From: Larix sibirica
Lineage: Eukaryota; Streptophyta; Pinopsida; Pinales; Pinaceae
Length of the DNA: 19,416 bases
NCBI GenBank assembly: GCA_004151065.3
Contig: NWUY0300004444.1
Location: 50,250-69,665 of the forward strand
Direction of reading: 5' to 3'
Every line of letters begins with the position of its first letter. Positions within the stretch are counted from its first letter, which is position 1. The notes under the pieces are model-generated. The model was given only the letters and a program-made list of their open reading frames with translations. It was not told the origin of the DNA and ran no database searches. Below are positions 9,569 through 18,408 of the stretch, piece by piece. Position numbers and translations under genes: made by a program.

Positions 9569-9598
9569 TCAGTTGGTTAGAGTTTGTTGGTTCAAATC
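9569..9598 (+). other. tRNA-like A-box/B-box pair, possible SINE or tRNA relic
   Basis: TCAGTTGGTTAGAG at 9569-9582 equals the D-arm (A-box) core common in eukaryotic tRNA genes. GGTTCAAATC at 9589-9598 is close to the T-arm (B-box) core. Only 6 nt separate them, so an anticodon arm is absent. The flanks do not form an acceptor stem. It is either a deleted tRNA or SINE relic, or chance similarity. Confidence 0.25.
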
Positions 9599-10633
9599 AC
9601 GACAATTATGATTTTGCAAATCCTCTTGTTGGACTGTAAAGAGAAGGATAAACAATGTTGAAAGGGTCATATTTTTTTGGATTTGATGGATATATGACTT
9701 ATTAGACATAATAAAAAAATTATTACTTCATAAACCTCTGTTTTGAGTATCTTTGCGTGAATGTTTTTCACTTGCAGGTGATATTTTACATAGTTATGTT
9801 GAATTTATTAGTTGTTGTTTTGTCTTGATTTAATAATCAATTAATTGCTGAAACTGATCTTTTTCTAGTTATAAATATCACTTCATTCTTGTTATGAATT
9901 GGTAATTTGGCAAGAGCATAAAGTTATTTATGTTTATATATGCATCAACCCATATTTGATGAATCGAATTTCTGCAGTTTGGAGAAGAGTTAACACACCT
10001 TTTCTAACTCTAGACTGAGTTCTGAGTGATAATATTTATAGAATTCTTCTCTCACTTTTAATATCAATTTTTAATATATGAAATGTATTTTTTGATTTAT
10101 TATTAATTGGTAGATATTTTGTATGTATGCTACACAAAAACGAGTTCAACAAAATGTTTTTTTATTGTTCATAGATCATTTTAAATTCTTATTTTGCAAT
10201 AAATTATGTAATAGTTTATTTTCACAAGGGTGATCCACGTGAGTATATTGGTTTTCAAGTGTGAGTGATTTCAACATTGCAAAACCCAGAGTCCCGTGGA
10301 ATTAAACATTGAAATCCAAATCTGTGAACGTAGACTAGTGTATTACAACTTGGACAAGTAATACTTTATTTTAAACATTTTTCATTTTCGTAGTTTAATC
10401 GCAGTGTGTTTTTCAAGTTAGATAAATTAATTCTCGAGGTTAAACAAAAGTTCATATTTTTTTTAATCATCAACTTTATTATTTTCTATAAAATTAATAG
10501 GTCAAAAAAAAACTTTTCCCGGGACTTAGCAGGAAAGAATCCCATTGTAAGTAAAGTACATATCCTGTATATAAATTGGTCGGGTAATGTCCACATAGTT
10601 ACTTTGTTCAGTGCTTGTCTTAGTATGGGTTTG

Positions 10634-10700
10634 TTAGTCGTCTAATGGGGCCATAAATCCATTGGGATCGACAAATTGTAAACGACTAAGGGTATATAAA
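10634..10700 (+). promoter_or_regulatory. Candidate TATA promoter with upstream 8-bp inverted repeat
   Basis: TATATAAA at 10693-10700 follows a GGG and precedes a GC-richer leader. Immediately upstream, TTAGTCGT (10634-10641) and ACGACTAA (10682-10689) are exact inverted repeats 40 nt apart. A G-box CACGTG lies about 450 bp further upstream (10236). No open reading frame follows, so it could be the promoter of an unrecognised LTR. Support is limited to these motifs. Confidence 0.3.
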
Positions 10701-11600
10701 GCCTTTGGATCGGGTTGATACCCCCTTTGTTGAATACCATACAATTTTTTGGGCCAACGAATCCTTATTTGTCATTTTTGTGCTTTTGCTTTGATTAGGT
10801 TTATAATTGCTTCTCTTTAATTTTGAACATTTTCTTTTCCATGTCATCTAGTTAGATTTTATTTATGCAAAATACTTAGAAATTTTTTGACAACGTTGAA
10901 TTTATTTGAAACCTTTGAAATAAACTTGTGACTAACAATGGTTTGTGAGGAGGGTATATTTTGTTTTGTAGGTGTTTTTGGTTATTAGATGTTGTGTACT
11001 AGAAATGACGAAGTTCTCAAGCAATCTCTTCCTCAAAGCACTTGTCCACCATGGAGCTAGATGTTATACCACATATAGTATGGGTTTTTTTCACTTATTT
11101 TTTGCTTTATATGTGAGGATGAGGTCTACACTTTTGTACCCATAGAAGAATATCAATGATGGGAAATCCAAGAGATGATTTGAGTTCATGCCATGATGTA
11201 TTACCATGAAATTCCGGAGGATTCATTATGATAATGCTATGTATTGATGTTTTACTTCATCATGTTTCATGTTACACTACAATGAATTGTTTTGATGAGT
11301 ATATCTAGTAGTATTGATCATAGTCTAATAAGGATGAGATATTTTTGTTTTGTTTACATATCAACAACAAAAACAACTCTTGGTATTTACAAGGATTACC
11401 CCTATTCTTTGACTCCATATTTACCTTTCCATATTACTCATATAATTCCACCTTGTGTTGTAACCCATTTGGCTTAAGGTTGAGAGAGTGACTTTTGATA
11501 TCCCCCTCCGTGTCCCCTTCACCATGAATGCCTCCATGTTTTCCCTGTGGATTGGCACCACTTGTGTTGCAATGAATAATGCGATGATTTAGGAGGTTCC

Positions 11601-11614
11601 CAGGTATATACCTG
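11601..11614. repeat. Perfect 14-bp palindrome
   Basis: CAGGTATATACCTG reads the same on both strands. It lies in a non-coding stretch with no flanking symmetry. It may be a dimeric protein binding site or chance. Confidence 0.35.
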
Positions 11615-11904
11615 AGGATAACTATTATTACACACAAGTATCTATCATTTAACATCGTTTCCCCTTAGATATAAAACAAGGAGGTCGTTCCGTCATGTCT
11701 CCAAAGGGAAATTAAAGAAAATATCCCAGTCCAAGACTAATTGTACCAAAAGATGGTGACAAATAAAATCTATATGAGATCCTAAAGAAATCAAGAGGGA
11801 CCAATAAAATTTCATAAATCAAGCAATCAAAATGAAAGAAAGATCAAAAGGAGAATTTTCCAAACATACTTGCAATCAAGGCAAGGTCGCCACTTTCAAA
11901 GTAC

Positions 11905-11966
11905 AAGAAGAAAAGTAAAAGAAGAAAAGGGAGTAGGAAAATAAAAATAAAAGAATAATAAAGGAG
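11905..11966 (+). other. C-free purine-rich tract, possible polypurine tract region
   Basis: The 62 bases contain no C and only six T, and consist mainly of AAG, GAAAA and GGAG runs. LTR retrotransposons prime second-strand synthesis from a purine tract just upstream of the 3' LTR. The tract is longer than a typical polypurine tract and lies some 65 bp before the LTR-like region. A second purine run, CGAAAGGAGGAG, is at about 11982-11993. Either could be the primer site, or the tract may be simple low-complexity DNA. Confidence 0.35.
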
Positions 11967-12386
11967 TCTACTTGATAAGGTCGAAAGGAGGAGTACGTCA
12001 TAACATAATCCTATTAAGACACATCCCTATTGTCCACACTGGTGGTGAAGATCACACAGGATCCCTGTCTACCACATCTTGAGTCATTCAATCAACCTAG
12101 GTCAATCCACTTGACCAACCTTTGGACTATCCATCCACTCCACACAAGCAAGAACAAATCCTTGTAAATATTTTTGATGTTGATATGATTTGATGTGTTC
12201 CTAAAACATTAACCAAAATAATACTTTTGAAACTTATGCATCATGATCTATGAGTTAGGCTACATGATGACTCATGTAAATAATCAATTGTGTGTAATTT
12301 TTTACTTCAATACTTCATCAATTTCAAAGCATTAGAGATATAAAAATACTCCTTCCAGATATATTTAGACATCTAGATCTTCATTG

Positions 12387-12459
12387 GTCAAGTTTGACCA
12401 AGTTTAACTTTTTTTTCCACTAGTTTGACTTGGTCAACAGGGCAATTTGACCTTGTCAA
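12387..12459. promoter_or_regulatory. Cluster of six W-box cores
   Basis: TTGAC cores lie at 12394, 12425 and 12447, and their complements GTCAA at 12387, 12433 and 12455: six within 73 bp. Two more are at 12101 (GTCAA) and 12111 (TTGAC). TTGAC is the core recognised by WRKY transcription factors in plants. Several are arranged as inverted pairs, for example 12387/12394, 12425/12433 and 12447/12455. Binding is inferred from the core only. Confidence 0.5.
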
Positions 12460-12555
12460 CCAGACTGGACAATAGAGCATACACACATGCCTTCATCATT
12501 AAGTATTCACATAGACTTTGAAATAAAATGGGATCCTTTCTGCATTGGTTATATG

Positions 12556-12841
12556 CACTTTTGGACTAATAGGAAACTAATTGGACCTCTCCTAAGGTTT
12601 AATTTAAAAATGCCTAAGTCTAGAATTAATTATTTCGAGCAGATTGTAAAAGGAATTCTCAAAGAAGGTTTTGACATGGATTTTGATTGATATTATCCTC
12701 AAAGGATACATGGACTCATCATAGGTAGTTTCCCTTTCGTATTCATGAATATACACCACTTTTGGATTAATGACATTTAATTAAACCTTTTCCTACTGTT
12801 TGATTTAAAAAAATGCCTAAGTATGGTTGGGTTAATAATTA
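12556..12841 (+). repeat. Diverged direct repeat, period about 201-203 bp
   Basis: CACTTTTGGACTAAT (12556-12570) is repeated as CACTTTTGGATTAAT (12757-12771). Later in each copy TTTAATTTAAAAATGCCTAAGT-type sequence recurs, with ATGCCTAAGT at 12610 and 12813. The copies span roughly 12556-12635 and 12757-12841. It is an internal duplication in the U3-like part of the LTR-like region. Confidence 0.6.
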
Positions 12842-13054
12842 AGCCATAAAGGGAAAATTATTTTGGATTATTTGGCATATGAGTCACTCTAGATATTATG
12901 TGGAATAATTCCTTTTGTTTCCAATGATCGCTTGGAATATTCCTTGGCCCAATATGGAGGGCGAATTAACCATGAAGGGAGAATTCATTGATATAGGAGA
13001 ATTCATTCTCAACTTCAACTGTTTGATTTGATGAGGAGGCATCTCTACATGGTC

Positions 13055-13108
13055 CACCTTGGCATCTCAATCCACTTTGGAATCTCAATTAACCTTGGAA
13101 CCCATGTT
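13055..13108 (+). repeat. Three tandem 18-bp units
   Basis: The units are CACCTTGGCATCTCAATC (13055-13072), CACTTTGGAATCTCAATT (13073-13090) and the more diverged AACCTTGGAACCCATGTT (13091-13108). They lie about 160 bp upstream of the TATA box at 13270 and may be promoter-proximal enhancer repeats of an LTR. Confidence 0.6.
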
Positions 13109-13269
13109 AGCTACTTGGCTATTTCCCCTCTCTAGAGGAGGGCAACTTGGAATTTCATGTATTCATCTTTGTAAATGTTAAAATTTGAACCATTGATTTG
13201 TAAAATATCATCCTCATGAGATCTCAACCATTGATATCTTTAGAATTAGGTATTCATGTTCCCTCTTGT

Positions 13270-13328
13270 TATATAAAAGAGGAGGGCGCTTTCATTGTAA
13301 GGGGTTGGAGTCTAGGAATGAGAATAAA
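13270..13328 (+). promoter_or_regulatory. TATA box and polyadenylation signal of the LTR-like region
   Basis: TATATAAAA at 13270-13278 is a strong plant TATA box, preceded by a pyrimidine run. AATAAA at 13323-13328 lies 45 bp downstream of it. Having both within a few tens of bases is typical of an LTR R region rather than of an ordinary gene promoter. Confidence 0.5.
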
Positions 13329-15112
13329 CTTGTGATTTCTGAAATATCTCTTGTGTCTTGTGGTGTATGTTGGTATAGTGATTTCGATTCTCACTCTCCT
13401 TTGGTAATATGATCATAGATTTCAACAAGATATGAGGTATTATCTATGCATTTTAATTTCATATATGATATGAATCTTTAACTTTTGAAAACTTTTGAGA
13501 AATTGGTAATAAAATAGAATTGTGGAAATAGATTGCTCATGCCTTTATTTCTGGAATTTGTTTTGTTACCCTATATGATTAATATAACTCCATGGTGGTT
13601 GAATGTTGATGATATTGGGATTTCTATTAATTTCATGTCATTGGTTTTGATAAACAATGAGTTGGATCAAAGAGGGTTTAGTTAAGTGAACTTTGGCTTG
13701 GAGAAAATCGTGGACTGCCTTAGGGTTTCTATGAAATTTTGGGGTTTATTTTCAGATTTCCATCTTTGTGGAGTGAATCGAATCCATTACCTGTCACTGA
13801 AGGAATCTGATCTTATTGCTTGTTCCTTTCTTCTTCCATCACATTATTTTGTTGCTTCTTTTACTATGATTCACCATTGTAACTAGTCTCGTTGAAGCTA
13901 GATCTACACATTTATTAGGCGAAATCCCAATTAGATTTCCTTGCTTATACTTAAACAACCATATCTGAAAAATAAGGAAGGGAAGCACACCAGTAAACTA
14001 AGAAAAATAACTTGAACTAAGCATCTAAGATCTAAATGGTGCATCTAGGTTCTTCTTGTCTTGTTGCATGGTGATTATGTAACTTGCGATTTGCGCTAAC
14101 ACTCTTTTGATGATCTAATTCTATTTGATCAATTATTTCCTTTAATTGAATATTGATACATAGTGTAGCTAATAGTTTTGAAGAATTTATGATTTACCTA
14201 TGTCCTTTCAAGTTACTGGTTGCATGAAAATCATCTCGTTAGCATTTAGATAACTTCTTTTTCTATTGTTGTTCATACTTTCATTTCTACACCTAATAAA
14301 CACCAATATAAATCAGTGTGATAAACCTTAGGATTGTGCAATTTTAGGTTAATCTAGGCTGATTTGCATCACTCTTTTATTGAGTTGTTATTGCATGTTT
14401 ACTATTGTTAAGATCTGTTTTATATAGTCACCCTTCTACATGTTTTAATGCTCTTGATTACTAGTATTGTATAGTTCTTAGATAAAATAAATTACAGCAA
14501 GAAAGATTCATATCTCTACCTTTTCTTAGATATGAAACTATATGCCCACTATTTCTAGCACACATACACATAACACATCTTGATCACATTTATTAACACT
14601 AGTTCATATTTGGACAAATTATTTCCATTGGAGGTATCATGTTCTTATTTCACTTTAGATGAATATGTGAATATATTTTGGGGTTGATATTGCGCTTAGA
14701 AAATTTGCTTCACTTTGGTTCAAAGATTGATGAGATGTTGATGTTCTATTTTCAAGACATGGTTAGTATTGATGGTTGAGCAACATATGGCATACGAGAC
14801 ATTATTTTCAAATCTTGTGGGTTTGGGTAGAAGACGTGTTCTGATGTCTATAAAAAAAAACATTTATCTATCGTTAGGCATGCAAACATGTGGTTGAGGA
14901 TTCATATTAGTTGTGAATACAATTGGTTCTTAAGTGTAGACTGTGTCCTAGACATAGTAGGGACTAGTGTTGGCCACCGTTGTAACTCTCGTTGATACCC
15001 CATGCAAGTAGTATTGAATTAGACATGGCTTGAACATGGATTTGGAATCCACTACCTTGAGTATATTGGAAACCACCTTAGGACACCTAAAACTATCCTA
15101 TCGACCATCTTG

Positions 15113-15397
15113 TCATTGTAGTGCATCGAACACAACATTTGGGAAGATTACTCTCCACATAGTTGGGTAGTCGAGTGAAGTGGCCAAGGGTATGGTTGAT
15201 CCTTCTTGTTTAGTGCTCTGAGAAATTGGGTCAAGCATCACTATTGGAACCCACACACAAATCAAAGAGATATAATCATTTGACACTCCTTGTTGTACTA
15301 AGCCAAAGTTAGTGGGATAAATATTGTCAATAATTTCATATAAATTGCTCATACTTTTATATTCACACTTGTCATGATATTTGAATGTTCTCCATAG
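15113..15397 (-). pseudogene. Short minus-strand coding-like relic, function unknown
   Basis: The frame is open for about 94 codons, from just below an in-frame TAA (15398-15400) down to the TGA ending at 15113. An ATG lies at 15350-15352. The composition is protein-like rather than AT-noise: it has balanced charged residues, several Trp, Pro and Gly, and segments such as YPTNFGLVQQG, VWVPIVMLDP and DYPTMWRVIFP. I do not recognise the family. No neighbouring exon or motif was found, so it is either a fragment of a captured or decayed gene, or chance. Confidence 0.35.
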
Positions 15398-16174
15398 TTA
15401 TGTATTTCATATACCAACTTTATTATAGTTAATTTGAACTTCATCAAACTAGGGGATTTGTATTTGAATCCTAAATTCTAATAAACCCTTGGCTTTTTTT
15501 CATAGTGTGTCTTATTTCAATCCTTATAATCTTAGACACACTCTCAAACCAAACTAGTACTTGTGAAAGCTAGCAACTGTTGGTTAGTATTAAGTGAAGT
15601 ATTGGGGTTTCCTTCTGAAAGAGATACATTGGGTTGGAGATCCCATAGTTTTGTTGGGTTAGTAGTTGATTTACCTTGCAATGACTTGGTTTCTCGGTTG
15701 TGCAGCAACAATGCTTATGGATAAAATATACAATTGCATATGTGAACAATTTGGAGCATTATAAACAAATATTTTGATTCAGAGTGAGGAACACATGCTT
15801 ATAGGAATATGTCCTATCATATTATCCATTTTGGTACCTAAATCCTATTGGATGATTACCCGATTGTTGGTTCAATGTATTTATTTTCCATTGAGGCAAC
15901 CACTCTCTACAACTCATTTTTTCCTTCTAATTGAGCCATTGCTTTACAACTTCATCAATATAACTTAATTGTTGGATCATTGTCTTGCACATGACTATCT
16001 TGCATTCTCTATATAAGCATAGGAAGTCACCACAACCGTCTCTTGAGCATGTATTCCACATACCTCCACACATGACACATCAATTACAATAAAAATCCAA
16101 TTTACTTAAACAACCACCTATAACCATGCATACAAGAGTTTATGTTTGTATTCGCCGTGGATTAAGTGTTTAGG

Positions 16175-16219
16175 GTCATTATATAAGATATATCTAGGTC
16201 ATCATATAAGATATCTATA
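16175..16219 (+). repeat. Two tandem 23-bp units
   Basis: GTCATTATATAAGATATATC followed by TAG (16175-16197) is repeated as GTCATCATATAAGATATC followed by TATA (16198-16219). It is a local duplication about 100 bp before the larger tandem array. Confidence 0.6.
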
Positions 16220-16320
16220 CATGAAACATGATACTTATATGCTCATGAAGTAATGTGAAACAAATAAGGATTATTTTCATGTTTTGGTCCTAGTTGCATT
16301 AAGCATGCAAAGTGTGTTTT

Positions 16321-17478
16321 GGTTTTGCTTAATAACATACAAAGTGATTTTTGCAACTTGTGGTCAATTTTTAAAACACTGGGTTTGTAGCTTGTGTATA
16401 GTGTGTACATGTTGGATTCCAAAACACACTTGTAGGATTTGACAACACTCAATTTTTCTACTTAGTTATTTTTTTATGCCCATAAAACAATTTTTTTTCC
16501 ATGTGTCCGTAATGGATTTTGGAAGAAAGTTGGAAATTACCATAAAATGATAACCAACAACTTGATGATCCATAGATTCCAATGGTATCATGAAATTATG
16601 ATACAACTAGGTATTCTCCTCTCCTATGGGCTCATGGCATCATGATACAACTAGGGATACTCCTCTCACATGGGCATGTGGCTGATAACATGTTTTATTG
16701 GAAGATTTTTGGAACTAGAGTTTTTTCCATGCAATTTTTTGCAACTAGGGGTCACTTTTTGAAAACTATGGGTTTGTATCTTGTGGATAGTGTGTGCACA
16801 TTAGCCTTTTCCAAACACAATTATATAAGTTGATGACACTCAGTTATGTTGCTTGATTTGGTTTTTATGCCATCGACAAAAAATCACCATGTGTCCCTTA
16901 ATCAAGTTGGAAATCACTATGAAATGATAACCGATACTTGACTTGGCAATATTTCAATTCTATTGGACTTGTAACATTAGATTATAGCTAGGGATTCCCC
17001 TCTTGCATGAGCATGCATCCTAGACCTTGTTTTATTAGACAATTTATAGAACTAGGGTTTTTATTAGTAATGGATAATGCAATTTTTGCAACTATGGGTC
17101 AACTTTCTAAAACTCTAGGTCTATGGCTTGTGAATAGTGTGTACACATTGGCCTTTCCCAAACACACTTGTAGTAGTTTATGAAACTCAATTATGCTTGT
17201 TGGTTTGGTTACTATTCCCACAACACATATTCACCATGCCCCCTTAATAACTTTGGAAGTGAGTTGGTGATCACCATAAAATGATAACCATGACTTGGCT
17301 TGTTGATCCATTAATTATGTTGGAATCATGACATTAGATTACAACTAGGGACTCCCTTCTCTCATGATCATGTTGTCGAAAGCATGTTTTATTGGATTAT
17401 TTCTAAAACTAGGGTTTTGCTCAATAAGGGATAATGCACTTTTTGCAACTAGGGATCAATTTTGTAAATTTAAAACAT
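16321..17478 (+). repeat. Imperfect tandem array, unit about 345-357 bp
   Basis: Anchored on TTGCAACT, copies begin at 16351, 16739, 17086 and 17443, giving spacings of 388, 347 and 357 bp. Each copy repeats the same landmarks in order: a GGTCA(A/C) segment, AATAGTGTG or GATAGTGTG, CCAAACACA, a CACCATG block, AAATGATAACC, an ACTAGGGA block, TGTTTTATT and AACTAGGGTTTT. The 388-bp spacing is explained by a 44-bp internal duplication (near 16598 and 16642). The fourth copy is cut short where the copia LTR begins. It contains no coding capacity. The structure fits a small satellite-like array or internal repeats of an unknown element. Confidence 0.8.
16598..16685 (+). repeat. 44-bp internal duplication within one array unit
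   Basis: ATGATACAACTAGG occurs at 16598 and again at 16642, each followed by a TACTCCTCTC- or TATTCTCCTCTCC-type segment and ATGGGC. Removing it brings that unit from 388 to about 344 bp, in line with its neighbours. Confidence 0.65.
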
Positions 17479-17821
17479 GTGAAGTGAAACAATGCATGCA
17501 TATTCTTAAGAAAAATAGATATTAAACAATGACACACACATTGTACATAGAGATTTAACCCGAAAACCCTTAATTGGGAAGAACCAACAAAACTTAGAGC
17601 CACACCTCTATCTTTCTCACTGTGTTTCTTAACCATTCATAATACATTATTTATGTATTCCAAAAATATAATATGTTAACCTGGATTAGATTTATACCCC
17701 AATCCCTTAACCAAGATTAATAACATAGTTTCCAAAAAATAGCAAACAAAGTTTGGAGTGCTACTTTGAACACTACCAGTTGACACAACCCACATGAAAA
17801 GAAGATAACATAGACCCAACA
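17479..17821 (-). mobile_element. 3' LTR of a Ty1/copia element
   Basis: Read on the minus strand it starts TGTTGGGTC at 17821, directly after the pol stop and a CCAAGTGGGA purine tract. It ends in CA at 17479, giving 343 bp with TG...CA termini. A TATA box (TATAAA, plus-strand TTTATA at 17691-17696) lies inside, followed by a conserved-looking leader with TTCTTCCCAATTAAGGG (about 17567-17583). The CA end abuts the sequence TTAAAACA, which matches the tandem-array consensus, so the boundary is supported by the array. An alternative end at 17463 is possible. The 5' LTR and target duplication lie outside the window. Confidence 0.7.
17641..17659. repeat. Small hairpin inside the copia LTR
   Basis: AATACAT (17641-17647) and ATGTATT (17653-17659) are exact complements around a 5-nt loop. 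It falls a few tens of bases downstream of the TATA box in element sense, so it would lie in the RNA leader. Confidence 0.45.
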
Positions 17822-17836
17822 TTATCCCACTTGGTG
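17822..17836 (-). other. Copia polypurine tract
   Basis: On the minus strand, ACCAAGTGGGATAA directly precedes the LTR start TGTTGGG. The AAGTGGGA purine run next to the 3' LTR is the usual primer for second-strand synthesis in copia elements. It has decayed slightly, with TAA between the purine run and the LTR. Confidence 0.6.
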
Positions 17837-17873
17837 TTTAATTTTCACAATAATGGGCCATGTATTGATAGGG

Positions 17874-18408
17874 TCACAAGTTCAGGGCATTAATTCCCAT
17901 ATATTCTCTACACCAATATAACTTCTTAGTACTGATAAGCTTCTCCAATGAGCCTACAAAATTCTTCAAGGCATCAATCTTTTCTAGCAACACCTTCTTT
18001 TATTCACCCATATCTCTCTCACAAAGTGGTAATGCACATCAATATGCTTTGTTTTAGCTTGATAAGCCTGGTTATTTTCCAACAATTTGCACTCTGACTG
18101 TCGCAATCAAACCTTACAACTTTATGTAGAAATCCAATACATGAACACTATCTCTGCAACCATACAACTTCTTTACTTGCATGGGTGAATGCCATGTATT
18201 TAACTTTTGTACTTGAGAATGAAAATACAACATGTCTCTTTCTCATCCAACTAATAGCTCCTCCAAATAAGTTAAACACATAACCACTTGTAGATCTTCT
18301 ATGATCAAGATCTCCAACCTTGTCTGCATCAACAAATACCTGTACATCTATTACTCTATCTTGTCCAGGTCTTCCTTGGTAGCAAATTGCATAATCTATG
18401 GTGCTCAT
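17874..18408 (-). pseudogene. Copia pol: RNase H and C-terminus
   Basis: In copia elements RNase H is the last pol domain. Visible on the minus strand are FVDAD (catalytic Asp near 18322-18330), RRSTSGYVF (about 18270-18300), an STKVKYM motif (about 18190-18213), and downstream CDSQSA with HIDVHYHFVRE near the end. The family motif is normally Thr-Glu-Ala-Glu-Tyr; here both Glu are Lys, so the second catalytic residue is lost, each change explicable by a G-to-A transition. A TAG follows VWLQR just below 18148, and the rest continues with frame changes to the terminal TGA at 17874-17876. Upstream, about 15 residues expected before the CYQGRPG motif are missing with a frame change near 18395-18405. 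Confidence 0.88.

Larger units (their letters stand above)
9447..11904. other. Non-coding, AT-rich stretch
   Basis: No supported gene. Short open frames (10406-10645 +, 11292-11477 +, 11434-11655 -) show no family motifs and are Ile/Phe/Leu-rich as expected from AT-rich DNA. Small structures present are a tRNA-like box pair at 9569-9598, a G-box core CACGTG at 10236-10241, a TATA candidate at 10693-10700 and a 14-bp perfect palindrome at 11601-11614. The stretch may be the 3' untranslated part of a large retroelement or a mosaic of older insertions. Confidence 0.55.
12031..13370 (+). mobile_element. LTR-like regulatory region (solo LTR or 3' LTR), ends uncertain
   Basis: The region has the arrangement of a plant LTR on the plus strand. 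There is a long U3-like part with W-box cores, then TATATAAAA at 13270-13278, then a leader without ATG-rich coding, then AATAAA at 13323-13328 and a GT-rich stretch (about 13350-13370) as found downstream of poly(A) sites. It lies just after the purine-rich tract. The only long open frame (12487-12690) lacks motifs. Boundaries are guesses: a TG at 12031 and the GT-rich end near 13370. No matching second LTR is in the window, so this could be the 3' LTR of the gypsy element, a solo LTR, or a host promoter. Confidence 0.4.
13371..16320. other. Stretch with no supported gene apart from one short open frame
   Basis: AT-rich sequence without retroelement motifs. Open frames at 13686-13886 and 15774-15968 lack recognisable features. 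A TATA-like CTATATAAGC lies near 16009-16018 with nothing recognisable after it. A 23-bp tandem pair is at 16175-16219. A minus-strand open frame at 15113-15397 is listed separately. Confidence 0.5.

Noticed and set aside
10406-10645. 79-codon Ile/Phe/Lys-rich frame
   Set aside because: Composition is as expected from AT-rich DNA and no family features were seen.
13366-13382. TGGTATAGTGATT as a tRNA primer-binding site next to the LTR-like region
   Set aside because: Only the first six bases match the initiator-Met type TGGTATCAGAGC; the rest diverges, so it cannot be used to call a 5' LTR.
17421-17636. Minus-strand 71-codon frame
   Set aside because: It lies within the copia LTR and the end of the tandem array, which explain the sequence without a protein.
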